Part shown: positions 1 through 8,161 of the stretch, piece by piece
Numbering within the stretch: position 1 is the first letter of the stretch
How the letters are laid out: each line of letters opens with the position of its first letter
Assembly (NCBI GenBank): GCA_018816345.1
Contig: JAHIWG010000012.1
Coordinates: 18,539-82,538, forward strand
Direction: 5' to 3'
DNA from: Spirochaetota bacterium
GTDB taxonomy: Bacteria; Spirochaetota; Spirochaetia; Treponematales; UBA12059
Length of the DNA: 64,000 nt
Made by a program: the position numbers and the translations under genes
Notes under the pieces: model-generated
Seen by the model: the letters and a program-made list of their open reading frames with translations, nothing else
What the model was told of the DNA's origin: nothing
The model's database searches: none

Positions 1-531
1 CACGTTGAGCACGAAGCCGTAGTGGAAGGGCGCCTCGATGAGGCCTTCCTTGACGAGGTAGTGGCTCGCGTAGACGTGCCCGAGGTCGAAGCATTCCAGC
101 GTCGCCCGCACCCCGCGGCGCTTGAACTCGGCGGCGAACTCGCGCATCGTCGGCAGCGTGTTGACGATATACTCGTCCCCGAAGTTGACCGTGCCGCAGT
201 CCAGCGACGCCATCTCCGGCTCGAGCTCCTTGACCGGGCGGAGGCGCTCCTCGGCCGTATCGCCCACAGCCCCGCCGGTCGTTATCTCGATGACGATGTC
301 GGTCTTCCTCCGTATCGCGTCGATCGCCTCCTTGAAGCGCGCGACGCTCTGCGTCGCGTTGCCCTGATCGTCCCTCACGTGCAGGTGGAGGATGGCGGCG
401 CCCGCCGCCCTGCACTCCTGGGCGGTCGCGGCGACCTGGTCCGGGGTGATGGGCAGCGCGGGATTCTGAGCTACCGTCGTCTCGGCGCCGGTGCACGCGC
501 AGGTGATTACTATCTTACCGTCAAGAGCCAT
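1..531 (-). CDS. kce: 3-keto-5-aminohexanoate cleavage enzyme (partial, C-terminus outside window)
   Basis: Lysine fermentation enzyme that condenses 3-keto-5-aminohexanoate with acetyl-CoA to give 3-aminobutyryl-CoA and acetoacetate. I translated the minus strand by hand; the ORF track misses it because the stop lies beyond base 1. The N-terminus MALDGKIVITCACTGAETT, then LHLHVRD and a DCGTVNFGD stretch, are typical of the BKACE (DUF849) family, whose zinc site uses the paired histidines of HLH. 177 residues are present. The start is supported by a GGAGGG site just upstream. It follows kdd on the same strand, so the two consecutive pathway enzymes sit together, though about 500 bases apart. 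The BKACE family has several substrates; the kdd neighbour makes Kce by far the most likely. Confidence 0.9.
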   Translation of the reverse strand, partial: MALDGKIVITCACTGAETTVAQNPALPITPDQVAATAQECRAAGAAILHLHVRDDQGNATQSVARFKEAIDAIRRKTDIVIEITTGGAVGDTAEERLRPVKELEPEMASLDCGTVNFGDEYIVNTLPTMREFAAEFKRRGVRATLECFDLGHVYASHYLVKEGLIEAPFHYGFVLNV

Positions 532-1032
532 ATGCCCTCCTTATTTCGATGGGGCGCGAACCGGGGATACGGCGGCAGGGCTGGCGACGGCGCGCGCATC
601 GGGACGGCCCGAACGCCGTTATAGTACGTGCATGCGCCCTCGTAAGCCCTGCCGCCCCCTCCGTAGACGCGTAGACCCGTAGACTAGAAACGAGAACCGA
701 AGGAATTACATAGAATCGGCTCGGATGGTCTCGTCCACCCTCCGGCCCCCGCGGGCCGTCTTCCGATACGTTCCAGCTCGCTCGAGCTCGTCCGAGGCGT
801 AGCCGCCTAGGCCGCTCTCGCTCGCCGCGCCGGGGACGGGGAGCCCCCGGGGCGAGAGACGGTTTCCCGCCTTCCCACGTTTTTTTTCGCCGACTCGATC
901 CTTACCAGCCGCGCTCGGCCGCGTACGAACCGGGAGACGGACTGCCCCCGCCGGTCTATCGCGCGCTCGCGCGGCCCGGCTCGCCGTCCTCCCATCGTCA
1001 GGCTGCTCTACGATTTCGCCCTCTCGGACGAT
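532..1032. other. long intergenic gap between kdd and kce, no gene seen
   Basis: Five hundred bases with no convincing ORF in either direction. It holds a run of eight T near 888, several short GC-rich palindromes, and three near-repeats of GTAGAC around 664-684. I see no tRNA, known riboswitch or clear terminator. It is unusually long for a gap inside an apparent operon and may carry a separate promoter or leader for kce on the minus strand. Confidence 0.4.
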
Positions 1033-2073
1033 CTACTTGACGTACTGATCCTCGAAGTACTTGCGGAGCTGGGCGTTCTCGCGGAGCTCCCACAGCGTTA
1101 TCTCGGCGTGGTCCTTGGTATAGCCGTTGCCGATTATCATGAGGACGTCCTTGCCGATGCCCTCGGCCCCGAGCGCGGCGCGGGTGAAGCTCGTCGCCAT
1201 GCTGAAGAAGTAGACGATGCCGTTGTCCCGGACCGGCAGGATGCTGGCCATCTCGCAGCCGGCGATGTTGACGCAGTTGATGACGATGTCCACTTCCTTG
1301 CCGCCGTTGGCCTTGAGGACCGCCTCGAGCACCTCGACCGGCTTGGTGGAATCGGCCATCACGATCTCGTGGCACAGCTTCATCTCGGTCAGGGGCTTCA
1401 CGTACTTCTCGTTGCGGATGTTGGCGATCACCCTGCCGGTGGGGCCGACGCGCTTCATGGCCTCATAGCAGCACATGAGCCCGGACTTGCCGCCGGCTCC
1501 GAGCACGAGCACGCTGTCGCCGGGCTTGACGAGCTTGGCGGTCTGCGCGGGGGCCCCGGCCACGTCCAGGGCGGCGAGCGCGAGGCCCTCGTCCATGTCG
1601 GCGGGAAGCTTGGCGTAGATGCCGGACTCGAAGAGTATGGCCTGGCCGTCTATCAGGACGCGATCCACCTCGGGCATGACCTTGATGATCTTGTTGATCT
1701 TGAGCGGGGTCAGGGACAGGGACACGAGGCTGGCGATCTTGTCGCCCACCTTGAGGTCGCGGCCCGCGAGCGCGGAGCCTATCCTGGCCACCTTGCCGAT
1801 GAGCATGCCGCCCGAGCCCGTCACGGGGTTCTGCTGCTTGCCGCGCTCCGCGACGATGGACATGATCTTCTTGCCGATCTTGTCGACGTCGTGCCCGGCC
1901 TCTTCCTCGATCTGCGTGAAGCTGGCCGAGTCGACGTTGAGCGCGATCACGTCGATCAGGATCTCGTTGTCGTAGACCTTCGACATGTCGTTGTCGATCC
2001 TCTGCGCGGTCTGCGGCATGGCGCCTACCGGGTCGATGACGCGGTGGGTGCCGTACTTGCTGCCTAGAGCCAT
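1033..2073 (-). CDS. kdd: L-erythro-3,5-diaminohexanoate dehydrogenase
   Basis: NAD(P)-dependent oxidative deaminase of lysine fermentation: 3,5-diaminohexanoate is converted to 3-keto-5-aminohexanoate plus ammonia, the substrate of the neighbouring Kce. 346 residues, the family's usual size. The N-terminus MALGSKYGTHRVIDPVGAMP is characteristic. A Rossmann motif VLGAGGKSG lies near residue 190, followed by repeated hydrophobic strands of the cofactor domain. The start ATG follows AAGGAGGTACC, a near-perfect ribosome binding site. Product flow and gene order (kdd then kce, same strand) agree. The aminomutase genes kamADE and kal are not in this window. Confidence 0.93.
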   Translation of the reverse strand: MALGSKYGTHRVIDPVGAMPQTAQRIDNDMSKVYDNEILIDVIALNVDSASFTQIEEEAGHDVDKIGKKIMSIVAERGKQQNPVTGSGGMLIGKVARIGSALAGRDLKVGDKIASLVSLSLTPLKINKIIKVMPEVDRVLIDGQAILFESGIYAKLPADMDEGLALAALDVAGAPAQTAKLVKPGDSVLVLGAGGKSGLMCCYEAMKRVGPTGRVIANIRNEKYVKPLTEMKLCHEIVMADSTKPVEVLEAVLKANGGKEVDIVINCVNIAGCEMASILPVRDNGIVYFFSMATSFTRAALGAEGIGKDVLMIIGNGYTKDHAEITLWELRENAQLRKYFEDQYVK

Positions 2074-2318
2074 GGTACCTCCTTGTGGTTTTTTTCCGGA
2101 GAGATGCGATTAGTATGACGCCGGAATAGGATGAGAAGCTACTACTTATAAACCCGGCCTTCGCGCGCCGTCAAGCGATGAAAAATTCAGAGAATAAACC
2201 GCCCGTTTCGATTTCTAAAGCGCCTTTTCTCGGCGCGTGATAAAATAAGCCCGGGTCGATCGGCGTCGAACAGGCGAAACAGAGCGGACGGTATCGATTC
2301 CAAGAAGGAGGCCAGCCC

Positions 2319-3467
2319 GTGAGGAAGCTCCTCGGAGCCGCCATGGCATCGCTCGTAGGCTCGTGCCTCCTGTCCGCCTCCTGCGCCGGCCGAGACGCCT
2401 CGGGAGTCGAGGCCGCCGTGGCAGCGCGCGCGGCCGCGATCTCGTCCGGCGACAAGGCCCTCTACATGAGCCTCCTCGTCCCCGACGACCCCGAATTCAC
2501 CCTGGAACAGTCCCGCTGGTTCGATTATAGGCTATCGGCGACGATAAGCGGCTTCGAGCTGCGCGTCGAGTCGCTCGAGAAGCTAGGCGAGGACGAGTAC
2601 GTCGCCGCGATCCGGCAATCCTACCGGATCGGCGAGCCCGGCGAACCAGGCGAGCCCCGCGAAGTAGCCTACACGGAGCGTTACCGCAGGGTAAACGGAG
2701 CATGGCTCGACGCCGACCTCTACCTGAAGGCCAAGGAATCGGACCATTTCGTACTCAAGTACCAGGCCTCCGTCGAGGACAAGAGCGCCGCCGCCATCCT
2801 CGAGCAGGCGGAGTCGGCCTGGTACTCCGTCCGCCGGGCCTACGGGGACGCGCCCGCCGGGAAGACCACCCTCAAGGCCTTCTCGGACCGCGAGCTGCTC
2901 AGGCAGAACAGCAAGATAACCATAGGCAGGCTGTTCTCCGGCTGGGCCGAGCCGGGCGAGTCAATAAAGATGTGGGTACGTCCCGACCCCAAGTACGCCT
3001 ACAAGCCGACCCTCGCCCACGAGCTCGTGCACAAGCTGACGCTATCCGTCGCGCCCAACCAATGCTCCTGGCTAGCGGAGGGCCTGGCCAATTACTACGG
3101 CAACTTCGCGGCCCAGGACTGGGACTACCTCAGCTCCGGCTACCATAAGCCCTCCGACTACGACAGGAGCGTCGCCTGGCTCGCCGGGATCGATTCCCAG
3201 CTCATAGCCGACGACGCCGAGTGGGCCCTCTACGGCGGCATGGCCGGCACCGTCGTCCGGTTCATGGCCGAGCGCTACGGCAAGGAGACGCCCCGGGCCG
3301 TCGTCAAGGCCCTCAGCGCCGGAGCCTCGCCCGTCCGCGGCGGCTACGTCTACGCGATCCACGACGCCGCGTGGCGCGAAGACCTGGCCGCCGCTATTCT
3401 CACGGTCCTCGGCATCGGCATGGACCGCTTCGACGCCGACTGGCGGGCCTGGATCGAGGAGCTATAG
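2319..3467 (+). CDS. putative lipoprotein metallopeptidase, peptidase MA-like
   Basis: 382 residues with a GTG start behind AAGGAGG. The N-terminus is a lipoprotein signal peptide ending in a lipobox LSASC, so export and lipid anchoring are expected. A gluzincin zinc site is visible: HELVH at about residue 234 and, roughly 20 residues later, WLAEGLANYYG, whose glutamate fits the third ligand of the peptidase MA / DUF2268 type. The N-terminal 120 residues resemble a small NTF2- or cystatin-like globular domain. No protease substrate can be inferred. The gene is transcribed divergently from kdd. A GCGCC/GGCGC hairpin near 2220-2240 lies in the upstream gap. Confidence 0.6.
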   Translation: MRKLLGAAMASLVGSCLLSASCAGRDASGVEAAVAARAAAISSGDKALYMSLLVPDDPEFTLEQSRWFDYRLSATISGFELRVESLEKLGEDEYVAAIRQSYRIGEPGEPGEPREVAYTERYRRVNGAWLDADLYLKAKESDHFVLKYQASVEDKSAAAILEQAESAWYSVRRAYGDAPAGKTTLKAFSDRELLRQNSKITIGRLFSGWAEPGESIKMWVRPDPKYAYKPTLAHELVHKLTLSVAPNQCSWLAEGLANYYGNFAAQDWDYLSSGYHKPSDYDRSVAWLAGIDSQLIADDAEWALYGGMAGTVVRFMAERYGKETPRAVVKALSAGASPVRGGYVYAIHDAAWREDLAAAILTVLGIGMDRFDADWRAWIEEL

Positions 3468-3472
3468 CGATC

Positions 3473-3501
3473 TTGATTATATAGTGTTTTCTATATATTC
3501 T
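3473..3501 (+). promoter_or_regulatory. sigma-70 promoter, predicted leaderless
   Basis: TTGATT, 17-base spacer, TATTCT, then six bases to the ATG at 3508. There is no Shine-Dalgarno site, so transcription is predicted to begin at or next to the start codon. The spacing matches several other genes in the window. Confidence 0.5.
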
Positions 3502-3507
3502 AGTGGG

Positions 3508-3993
3508 ATGACTACCAGGACGACGATTCAATCGGCGATCTCGATCGCCTTCGTGCTAGCCGTAGCCGTCGGGGGCTTCTATTACCCGCTCATAGGCTTC
3601 GCCGTGGCGTTGGTCATGGTCGTCGCCCTGGCGATGACGCTAGCAAGGCCTAAATCCTTCTGCGCCTACGCCTGTCCCAGGGGCAAGGCCCTCGGCCTAG
3701 CGCTTCGGCCCTTCAGCCGGGGCAAGCCCCTTCCACGCGGTTTCGCCTCGCCTACTTCTAAACGCGCGCTCTGCGGCTTCATGATGTTCTGCGTCATAGG
3801 CAATATAGCCCGCCTCGCCGAGGCGCCCCAGGCGCTCGGAACCTTCTTCTGGGGCCTCTGCGTCATCTCCCTGGCCGCCGGAGTCGTCATCGGCCTCATC
3901 TACCGCCCCCGCGCCTGGTGCGCCGTCTGCCCCATGGGGACCCTGCAGGAGACCGTAGGCGCGGTCGGCCTAGGCAAGCGGAAGGAGGCGTGA
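3508..3993 (+). CDS. 4Fe-4S-binding membrane protein, NapH-like
   Basis: The ORF track opens at 3484, but the ATG at 3508 sits exactly where the promoter predicts the transcript to begin, so I take 161 residues. About four hydrophobic segments are visible. Two cysteine clusters flank the central membrane pair: FCAYACPRGK near residue 50 and WCAVCPMGTLQ near residue 140, resembling the cytoplasmic ferredoxin-like motifs of NapH/NosR/CcoG-type membrane proteins. These shuttle electrons between quinol and periplasmic or flavin partners. The protein is shorter than NapH and no redox partner gene is adjacent, so the physiological role is unknown. Confidence 0.6.
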   Translation: MTTRTTIQSAISIAFVLAVAVGGFYYPLIGFAVALVMVVALAMTLARPKSFCAYACPRGKALGLALRPFSRGKPLPRGFASPTSKRALCGFMMFCVIGNIARLAEAPQALGTFFWGLCVISLAAGVVIGLIYRPRAWCAVCPMGTLQETVGAVGLGKRKEA

Positions 3994-4104
3994 GCGACGG
4001 GAGGAAGTCGCGCTCTGCGCCGAGGGGTCGCGCGCGCGAAAGCTTGCGCCGCTGGCGCGAATCACTGCGTACTTCGCCTCGCTTGCTCCGGGCTTATCCG
4101 CGAT

Positions 4105-4164
4105 AGAAAACAGGCTCCCTCCGAGGAAGGAGCCTGCATAGCCTCGCCGAGAAATGGCGAGGCT
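4105..4164 (-). terminator. double-hairpin terminator of the lipoprotein gene
   Basis: Read on the minus strand, AGCCTCGCC/GGCGAGGCT and then CAGGCTCC/GGAGCCTG form two consecutive stems followed by TTTTCT. They lie directly after the stop of the 4181-5194 gene. Confidence 0.65.
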
Positions 4165-4180
4165 AATCGTTCACGAGCGC

Positions 4181-5194
4181 TTACTCCGTGACAATACCCT
4201 TCGCGGTAGGTAACCCGTCTGCTGGGGTCTCGTTGCCGTAGGACTTGATGACGTAGGACGTCGTCGACGTACCCGCATTGTACGTCACGTCTATCTTGAT
4301 GATGCCTAGCATCTTCTCGTAGCTATCGAGCGCGATATTGAAGATACCCAAAAGGCCGTCGGTGGCGGTGGAAGAAGGCTGCATGACCGTGACCGTCGCA
4401 TAAGTGGAAGGTATCGGGGTTGTGCCGTACGAGTCGCCCGTCAGGGTAGCGCTATCGAACGCGTTGAGGAAGTAGCGCAACTGACCGTTGCCCGTGGTCC
4501 ACGGGTTGGACTTAATCCTGATGGTCTCTACGAGCGGAGTCGTAGCGGTATATGCCAAGTTCGTCGCGCCGTACACGTCGCGATCCTGGGTTATCGCCGA
4601 TCCCGAGTACCGAGTAGGTACGTCGTAGATTGTAGAGGCCCCATAATTATAGGCCGATGAGAATACGGCCGACTGGCCGGTACCCGTAGTATTCGCATCG
4701 AGGACGAGGATGCTGTCTACGTCGATGGCGGCGACGCTCTCGGGCCTCTGCCATTCGACGACGATGAGGATCTCGGAGGTATTAGCAGGCGTCTCGAAGG
4801 CCAGGATGGGCTCGGCCGAGGAGAGCAGGCCGGTTATCTCGATTTCCTTGGGTATGAAGGTCCAACCGGTCTTTTCTCCGGTGATCCGATACTTGCCCGC
4901 GGCGACGTTAGCTGCGGTCCAGCTACCGTCGCTACCGACGACCGCGCTAGAGTTCTTCGTGGCATCGTAGACGTTCGTAAGAGTAATGGTAGCGTTGGCC
5001 AGGGTCAGCGTGGTATCGGTTGACCCCTTCCAATACTCCGTACTAGATACAGGCTGGGCCACGTTTACAGCGGTACCGGTAACGCTAAAAAGCCCCGCTC
5101 CCAGCGCATCCAAGAACCATTGGCAACCGCTGAACCCGACGACCGTCAACGCGACTAGTAGCGTCAACGCTACATGGATAGATTTACGCCTCAC
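4181..5194 (-). CDS. lipoprotein of unknown function
   Basis: 337 residues with a GTG start behind AAGGAGG. Signal peptide with lipobox VGFSGC, Cys at about position 24. After it comes a stretch resembling a carboxypeptidase-regulatory or PEGA-like beta domain (TLTLANATITLTNVYD, then GSWTAANVAAGKYRITGEKTGW), so an exported beta-sandwich is likely. The rest is Thr/Ser/Ala-rich with no motif I recognise. Codon use is less GC-biased than in its neighbours, as is common for surface proteins. Flanked by its own promoter and a terminator, so probably monocistronic. Confidence 0.55.
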   Translation of the reverse strand: MRRKSIHVALTLLVALTVVGFSGCQWFLDALGAGLFSVTGTAVNVAQPVSSTEYWKGSTDTTLTLANATITLTNVYDATKNSSAVVGSDGSWTAANVAAGKYRITGEKTGWTFIPKEIEITGLLSSAEPILAFETPANTSEILIVVEWQRPESVAAIDVDSILVLDANTTGTGQSAVFSSAYNYGASTIYDVPTRYSGSAITQDRDVYGATNLAYTATTPLVETIRIKSNPWTTGNGQLRYFLNAFDSATLTGDSYGTTPIPSTYATVTVMQPSSTATDGLLGIFNIALDSYEKMLGIIKIDVTYNAGTSTTSYVIKSYGNETPADGLPTAKGIVTE

Positions 5195-5244
5195 TTGGTA
5201 TCCTCCTTAAGGATTACGAAAAACATAGGCAACACGACAATATA

Positions 5245-5272
5245 AGTATATAGGCTTTCTATCGATTTTCAA
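5245..5272 (-). promoter_or_regulatory. promoter of the 5194 lipoprotein gene
   Basis: On the minus strand TTGAAA, 16-base spacer, TATACT, in an AT-rich 255-base divergent region. The same region holds candidate plus-strand promoter elements (TTGACT about 5335, TAGACT, two TATAGT) for the PEGA gene. Confidence 0.55.
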
Positions 5273-5449
5273 GGCAGGCAGGAATCATCACTGAATAATC
5301 ATACGCTTTCAGCCCCTACCGGTTATTCGAATATTGACTTTGTATCTTTTAACGATAGACTTACTTATGTTTAAGAATGCCTATAGTATCATGGACGGGC
5401 GCTACGCTATAGTCCGCCGGTACTGGGCGGTAGAATACAAGGAGTTGAT

Positions 5450-6391
5450 ATGAAGAAATTTGCGATCCTCGCCCTAGCGGCGTTCCTCATCCTCCCCGGG
5501 GCCGTTTTCGCGCAGCGGACGGCTACCCAGCCCGCGGCCCCCACGAGCTTCCAGCTCACGATAGCGGTAAACCCGGGCAACGCGGCCATATTCGTCGACG
5601 GGACGCAGATCAAGGGCAACGTGGCAACCGTAACGGCGGGCAACCACACGGTCATGACCCAGGCCAAGGGCTACCTGGACTTCTCGACGACGGTCAGCGT
5701 GGCTGGGAACATGACGCTGCCTATCACGATGCAGCCGGCGACCTTCCAGCTCTCGGTCAACGCGGCCAACGTCAAGGGCGCCCAGGTGATGCTTAACGGC
5801 GCCATGGCGGGCGCGACGCCGTTCGCCGGTCAGATCGCCCCGGGCAGCTACACCGTCACGGTGCAGGCGCCGGGATTCCTGTCGTACAGCGAGAGCTTCA
5901 CCCTCGCCGGGCCCAAGGCGATTAACGTGACCCTCCAGCCGGCCACGTTCCAGCTTTCGGTAAACGCGACTAACGTCAAGGGCGCCCAGGTGCTCCTCAA
6001 CGGCGGCGCGGCCGGGACGGCCCCGTTCAACACGCAGCTATCGCCGGGTACGTACACCGTCACGGTCCAGGCGCCCGGCTTCGTGTCGTACAGCGAGAGC
6101 TTCATGCTGACCGGTCCCAAGAGCATCAGCGTGACGCTCCAGCCCGCGATGGGCACGGTCTCCATCAACCTTCCCGCGGCCAGCATCAATACCGACCTCA
6201 AGGGCGGCCACTGGAGCCAGATCCTGATCTTCGTCGACGGGGCGCCGCAGAAGGGCCAGACGGTCCAGGTGACGCCGGGTAGGCACCTGATCAAGATAAC
6301 CTCGGGCGGCCTCCAGATAGAAGGCTTCTACGACATCCAGGCGGGCCAGACTATCACCTTCGAGCCCTACCTCGGCATCAACGTCAAGTAA
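5450..6391 (+). CDS. exported PEGA-repeat protein
   Basis: 313 residues with a Sec signal peptide ending AVFAQ and an AAGGAG site before the ATG. The mature part is a row of about four PEGA-type beta-sandwich repeats of about 70 residues, each with a turn of the form G.YTVTVQAPGF.SYSESF and ending in a LQPA or MQPA strand. The second and third repeats (about 5740-5937 and 5938-6138) are nearly identical in DNA, which indicates a recent tandem duplication. PEGA domains occur on cell-envelope proteins and may bind peptidoglycan or partner proteins. No enzymatic motif. A strong terminator follows. Confidence 0.75.
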   Translation: MKKFAILALAAFLILPGAVFAQRTATQPAAPTSFQLTIAVNPGNAAIFVDGTQIKGNVATVTAGNHTVMTQAKGYLDFSTTVSVAGNMTLPITMQPATFQLSVNAANVKGAQVMLNGAMAGATPFAGQIAPGSYTVTVQAPGFLSYSESFTLAGPKAINVTLQPATFQLSVNATNVKGAQVLLNGGAAGTAPFNTQLSPGTYTVTVQAPGFVSYSESFMLTGPKSISVTLQPAMGTVSINLPAASINTDLKGGHWSQILIFVDGAPQKGQTVQVTPGRHLIKITSGGLQIEGFYDIQAGQTITFEPYLGINVK

Positions 6392-6450
6392 GGCTACGAT
6401 TTCGCCTCGCCTACCGTAGCGAGGCTGTCGTAGCTATCGATCCGTACGAC

Positions 6451-6480
6451 CGCCCGGGACCGAACCCGGGCGTTTTTTTT
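6451..6480 (+). terminator. rho-independent terminator after the PEGA gene
   Basis: CGCCCGGG, six-base loop, CCCGGGCG, followed by eight T. Confidence 0.9.
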
Positions 6481-6591
6481 GAGCCGGCGTAGCGTCCTAA
6501 GCGGCTCGGGCGGCCGCCCCGCTTGCCCAGCCTTACGGCCGGGTATAGTATGGCCGTCCGCGGAGCGCGCACGCGCGCGGGGAGGTACGCG

Positions 6592-7032
6592 ATGAGCAGG
6601 ATAGAAAAGGCGCTGGCGATTTCTATCGCCGTCGTCGCGGTGATAATCGTCGCGGGGACCGCCTACGCCGGGGTAACGGACTCGAGGGCGCGGAAGCTCG
6701 CCAGGGCCGCCGTCCCCGCCTCTATCGCCGAGGCCGGAGTCTACGACGGGCTAGGCAGGATCAGGGCCAAGACGAGCGACCGGGCGGTAGCCATCGTGGA
6801 CATAGCCTTCCCGTACGACGCCTCGGACAGGCAATTCCGGGAGGAGCTGGCCAGGAGGCGGACCGACTTACGCGTAGCCGCCGGCTCGTTCCTGTCATCG
6901 AGGCGAGCCGACGAGCTCGGCCCGGCTAACGAAGCGAGCGTCAAGGCCGCGCTCCGCGATACCCTCAACGCGCTCCTGGCCATCGGCAAGATCGAGGAGC
7001 TGTATTTCTCGGAATTCCGCGTAATAGAATAA
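6592..7032 (+). CDS. FliL-like single-pass membrane protein
   Basis: The ORF opens upstream, but MSRIEKALAIS at 6592 is preceded by GGGGAGGTACGCG and begins directly before a transmembrane helix (residues about 8-28), so I use it: 146 residues. The C-terminal half reads as a FliL domain: a short strand (VAIVDIAFPYD), a helix of charged repeats, SFLSSRRADEL, then an AL.D.LN..L..GKIEELYFSEF ending, as in flagellar FliL. A TATAGT box at 6544 may be its promoter. No other flagellar gene is near, so this may be a paralogue acting on a different complex. Confidence 0.6.
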   Translation: MSRIEKALAISIAVVAVIIVAGTAYAGVTDSRARKLARAAVPASIAEAGVYDGLGRIRAKTSDRAVAIVDIAFPYDASDRQFREELARRRTDLRVAAGSFLSSRRADELGPANEASVKAALRDTLNALLAIGKIEELYFSEFRVIE

Positions 7033-7043
7033 GCGTCGCGGGC

Positions 7044-7706
7044 CTACGCCTCGCCCCTCACCTCGAGCTCCATATCGGCCAGGAAAAGCCTCATACGCTC
7101 ATGGCGCCCCGCCGCGAGAGCGCGGCCGCTTTCCGTGTACAGGGCGTCCTTGAGCCCCGACAGCTTTATCTGCCATTCCCGCTGGATAGAATCGTTCTCG
7201 GTCGCGTTATTAGCCGGGTCGACGCCGGCCCACGACTCGGCCGTATAGTGCACTGACCGGCCGTGCTCTCCTAGCCAGAGGTAGGCCCGCGCCACGCCGA
7301 CGGCGCCGAGCGAGTCCAGCTTATCGGCGTCGTAGAGGCACTTGGCCTCGATGCTAGAAGGCGTTCGGCCCCTGCGGTGCCTATGGTTGAGGATGGCGTC
7401 GAGCACCGCGTCGATAACGGATCGCGGGAGCCCGCGGGCCTCGAGGAAAGGACCCGCGATCTCTACGGACAGCTCCTCGTGCCTGTCCGGCAGGGGGCCG
7501 AGCCTCGGCTCCAGTCCCCTGCCTATATCGTGGAGCAGGGCGGCGAGACTGACGACGAACGGGTCCGCGCCTTCTTCCAGGGCGAGCCGCTCGGCCGTCG
7601 CCAACACACGCTCGACATGGGAGAAATCGTGGCACGGTGCGGTATCGGCATGGCGCGCCATCGAGAATTCCCGCGTAGCGCGGAGAATCGCGGCGGTATC
7701 GATCAT
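7044..7706 (-). CDS. HD-domain phosphohydrolase
   Basis: 220 residues from MIDTAAILRAT. The track starts further upstream at 7754, but that would run through the palindromic promoter, and the ATG at 7706 lies six bases after the predicted -10 box. HD-superfamily metal ligands are visible: CHDFSH (His26, Asp27 region) and LLHDIGRG (His59-Asp60), then NHRHRRG and a conserved YDADKLDSLGAVGVAR. This pattern matches the YedJ/uncharacterised HD hydrolase group, which acts on nucleotides or phosphate esters. The exact substrate is unknown. Convergent with the FliL-like gene, divergent from the DUF6941 gene. Confidence 0.8.
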   Translation of the reverse strand: MIDTAAILRATREFSMARHADTAPCHDFSHVERVLATAERLALEEGADPFVVSLAALLHDIGRGLEPRLGPLPDRHEELSVEIAGPFLEARGLPRSVIDAVLDAILNHRHRRGRTPSSIEAKCLYDADKLDSLGAVGVARAYLWLGEHGRSVHYTAESWAGVDPANNATENDSIQREWQIKLSGLKDALYTESGRALAAGRHERMRLFLADMELEVRGEA

Positions 7707-7712
7707 GATGCG

Positions 7713-7752
7713 ACGATACCCGCTTGCGGCGCGCGCGGCAAGCGGGTATACC
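7713..7752. promoter_or_regulatory. overlapping divergent leaderless promoters inside a perfect palindrome
   Basis: ATACCCGCTTGC at 7716-7727 and its exact reverse complement at 7738-7749 flank a 10-base GC core. Plus strand: TTGCGG (7724-7729), 17 bases, TATACC (7747-7752), seven bases to ATG 7760. Minus strand: TTGCCG (7736-7741), 17 bases, TATCGT (7713-7718), six bases to ATG 7706. The two promoters overlap, so they may exclude one another or share a regulator. Confidence 0.7.
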
Positions 7753-7759
7753 ATCCTTT

Positions 7760-8161
7760 ATGCAGGTAGAGATTCTAGCGCTATGCGATTTCGCCCAGGA
7801 CGCGATGGGGAAGCTTAACGTCGTAGGAGCCTTCGACGCTATCACGGTCAGGGAATTCCCCTCGGTACACCCGCTCATGTGCGTGGCCGCCCGTATCAGG
7901 TTCCCCGTATATGAGCTTGGCGCCCATTCCGTCAGGCTAGAGATCGTCGACGCGGAAGGAGAGAGGCTCGCGCCCCCGCTGGACGGCTCCATGAGCGTGG
8001 ACGGCATAGGCGGGGACTCGGCGTGCGCGAATCTCGCGCTCACTATGCATAATCTTAGGGTCGAGCGCGAGGCCTCATGGAGACTCGCGCTTTCCATCGA
8101 CGGCCAAGAACGCGCCTCGGTACCGCTGTATATCAGGAAAGCCGCCTCTCATCGCTCCTAA
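7760..8161 (+). CDS. DUF6941 family protein
   Basis: 133 residues starting MQVEILALCDFAQDAMGKLN. The start is set by the promoter, whose -10 box ends seven bases upstream; no ribosome binding site is present. The pattern CD.A....GKLNVVGAFD......FP..HP....AARIRF is typical of the DUF6941 family, small bacterial proteins of unknown function predicted to form a beta-rich fold. No signal peptide or membrane segment. The gene is paired head-to-head with the HD hydrolase through a palindromic promoter, which hints at linked expression. Confidence 0.65.
   Translation: MQVEILALCDFAQDAMGKLNVVGAFDAITVREFPSVHPLMCVAARIRFPVYELGAHSVRLEIVDAEGERLAPPLDGSMSVDGIGGDSACANLALTMHNLRVEREASWRLALSIDGQERASVPLYIRKAASHRS

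Noticed and set aside
888-895. T8 run as a terminator
   Set aside because: No stable stem precedes it on the plus strand, and no plus-strand gene ends there.
1108-2067. 319-codon plus-strand ORF opposite kdd
   Set aside because: It is antisense to a gene with clear family motifs, its translation is His/Asp/Gly-rich and shows no recognisable fold; a shadow of high GC content.
5740-6138. CRISPR-like array in the PEGA gene
   Set aside because: The repeats are about 200 bases long, in frame and coding; no short repeat-spacer pattern. No CRISPR array was seen anywhere in the window.
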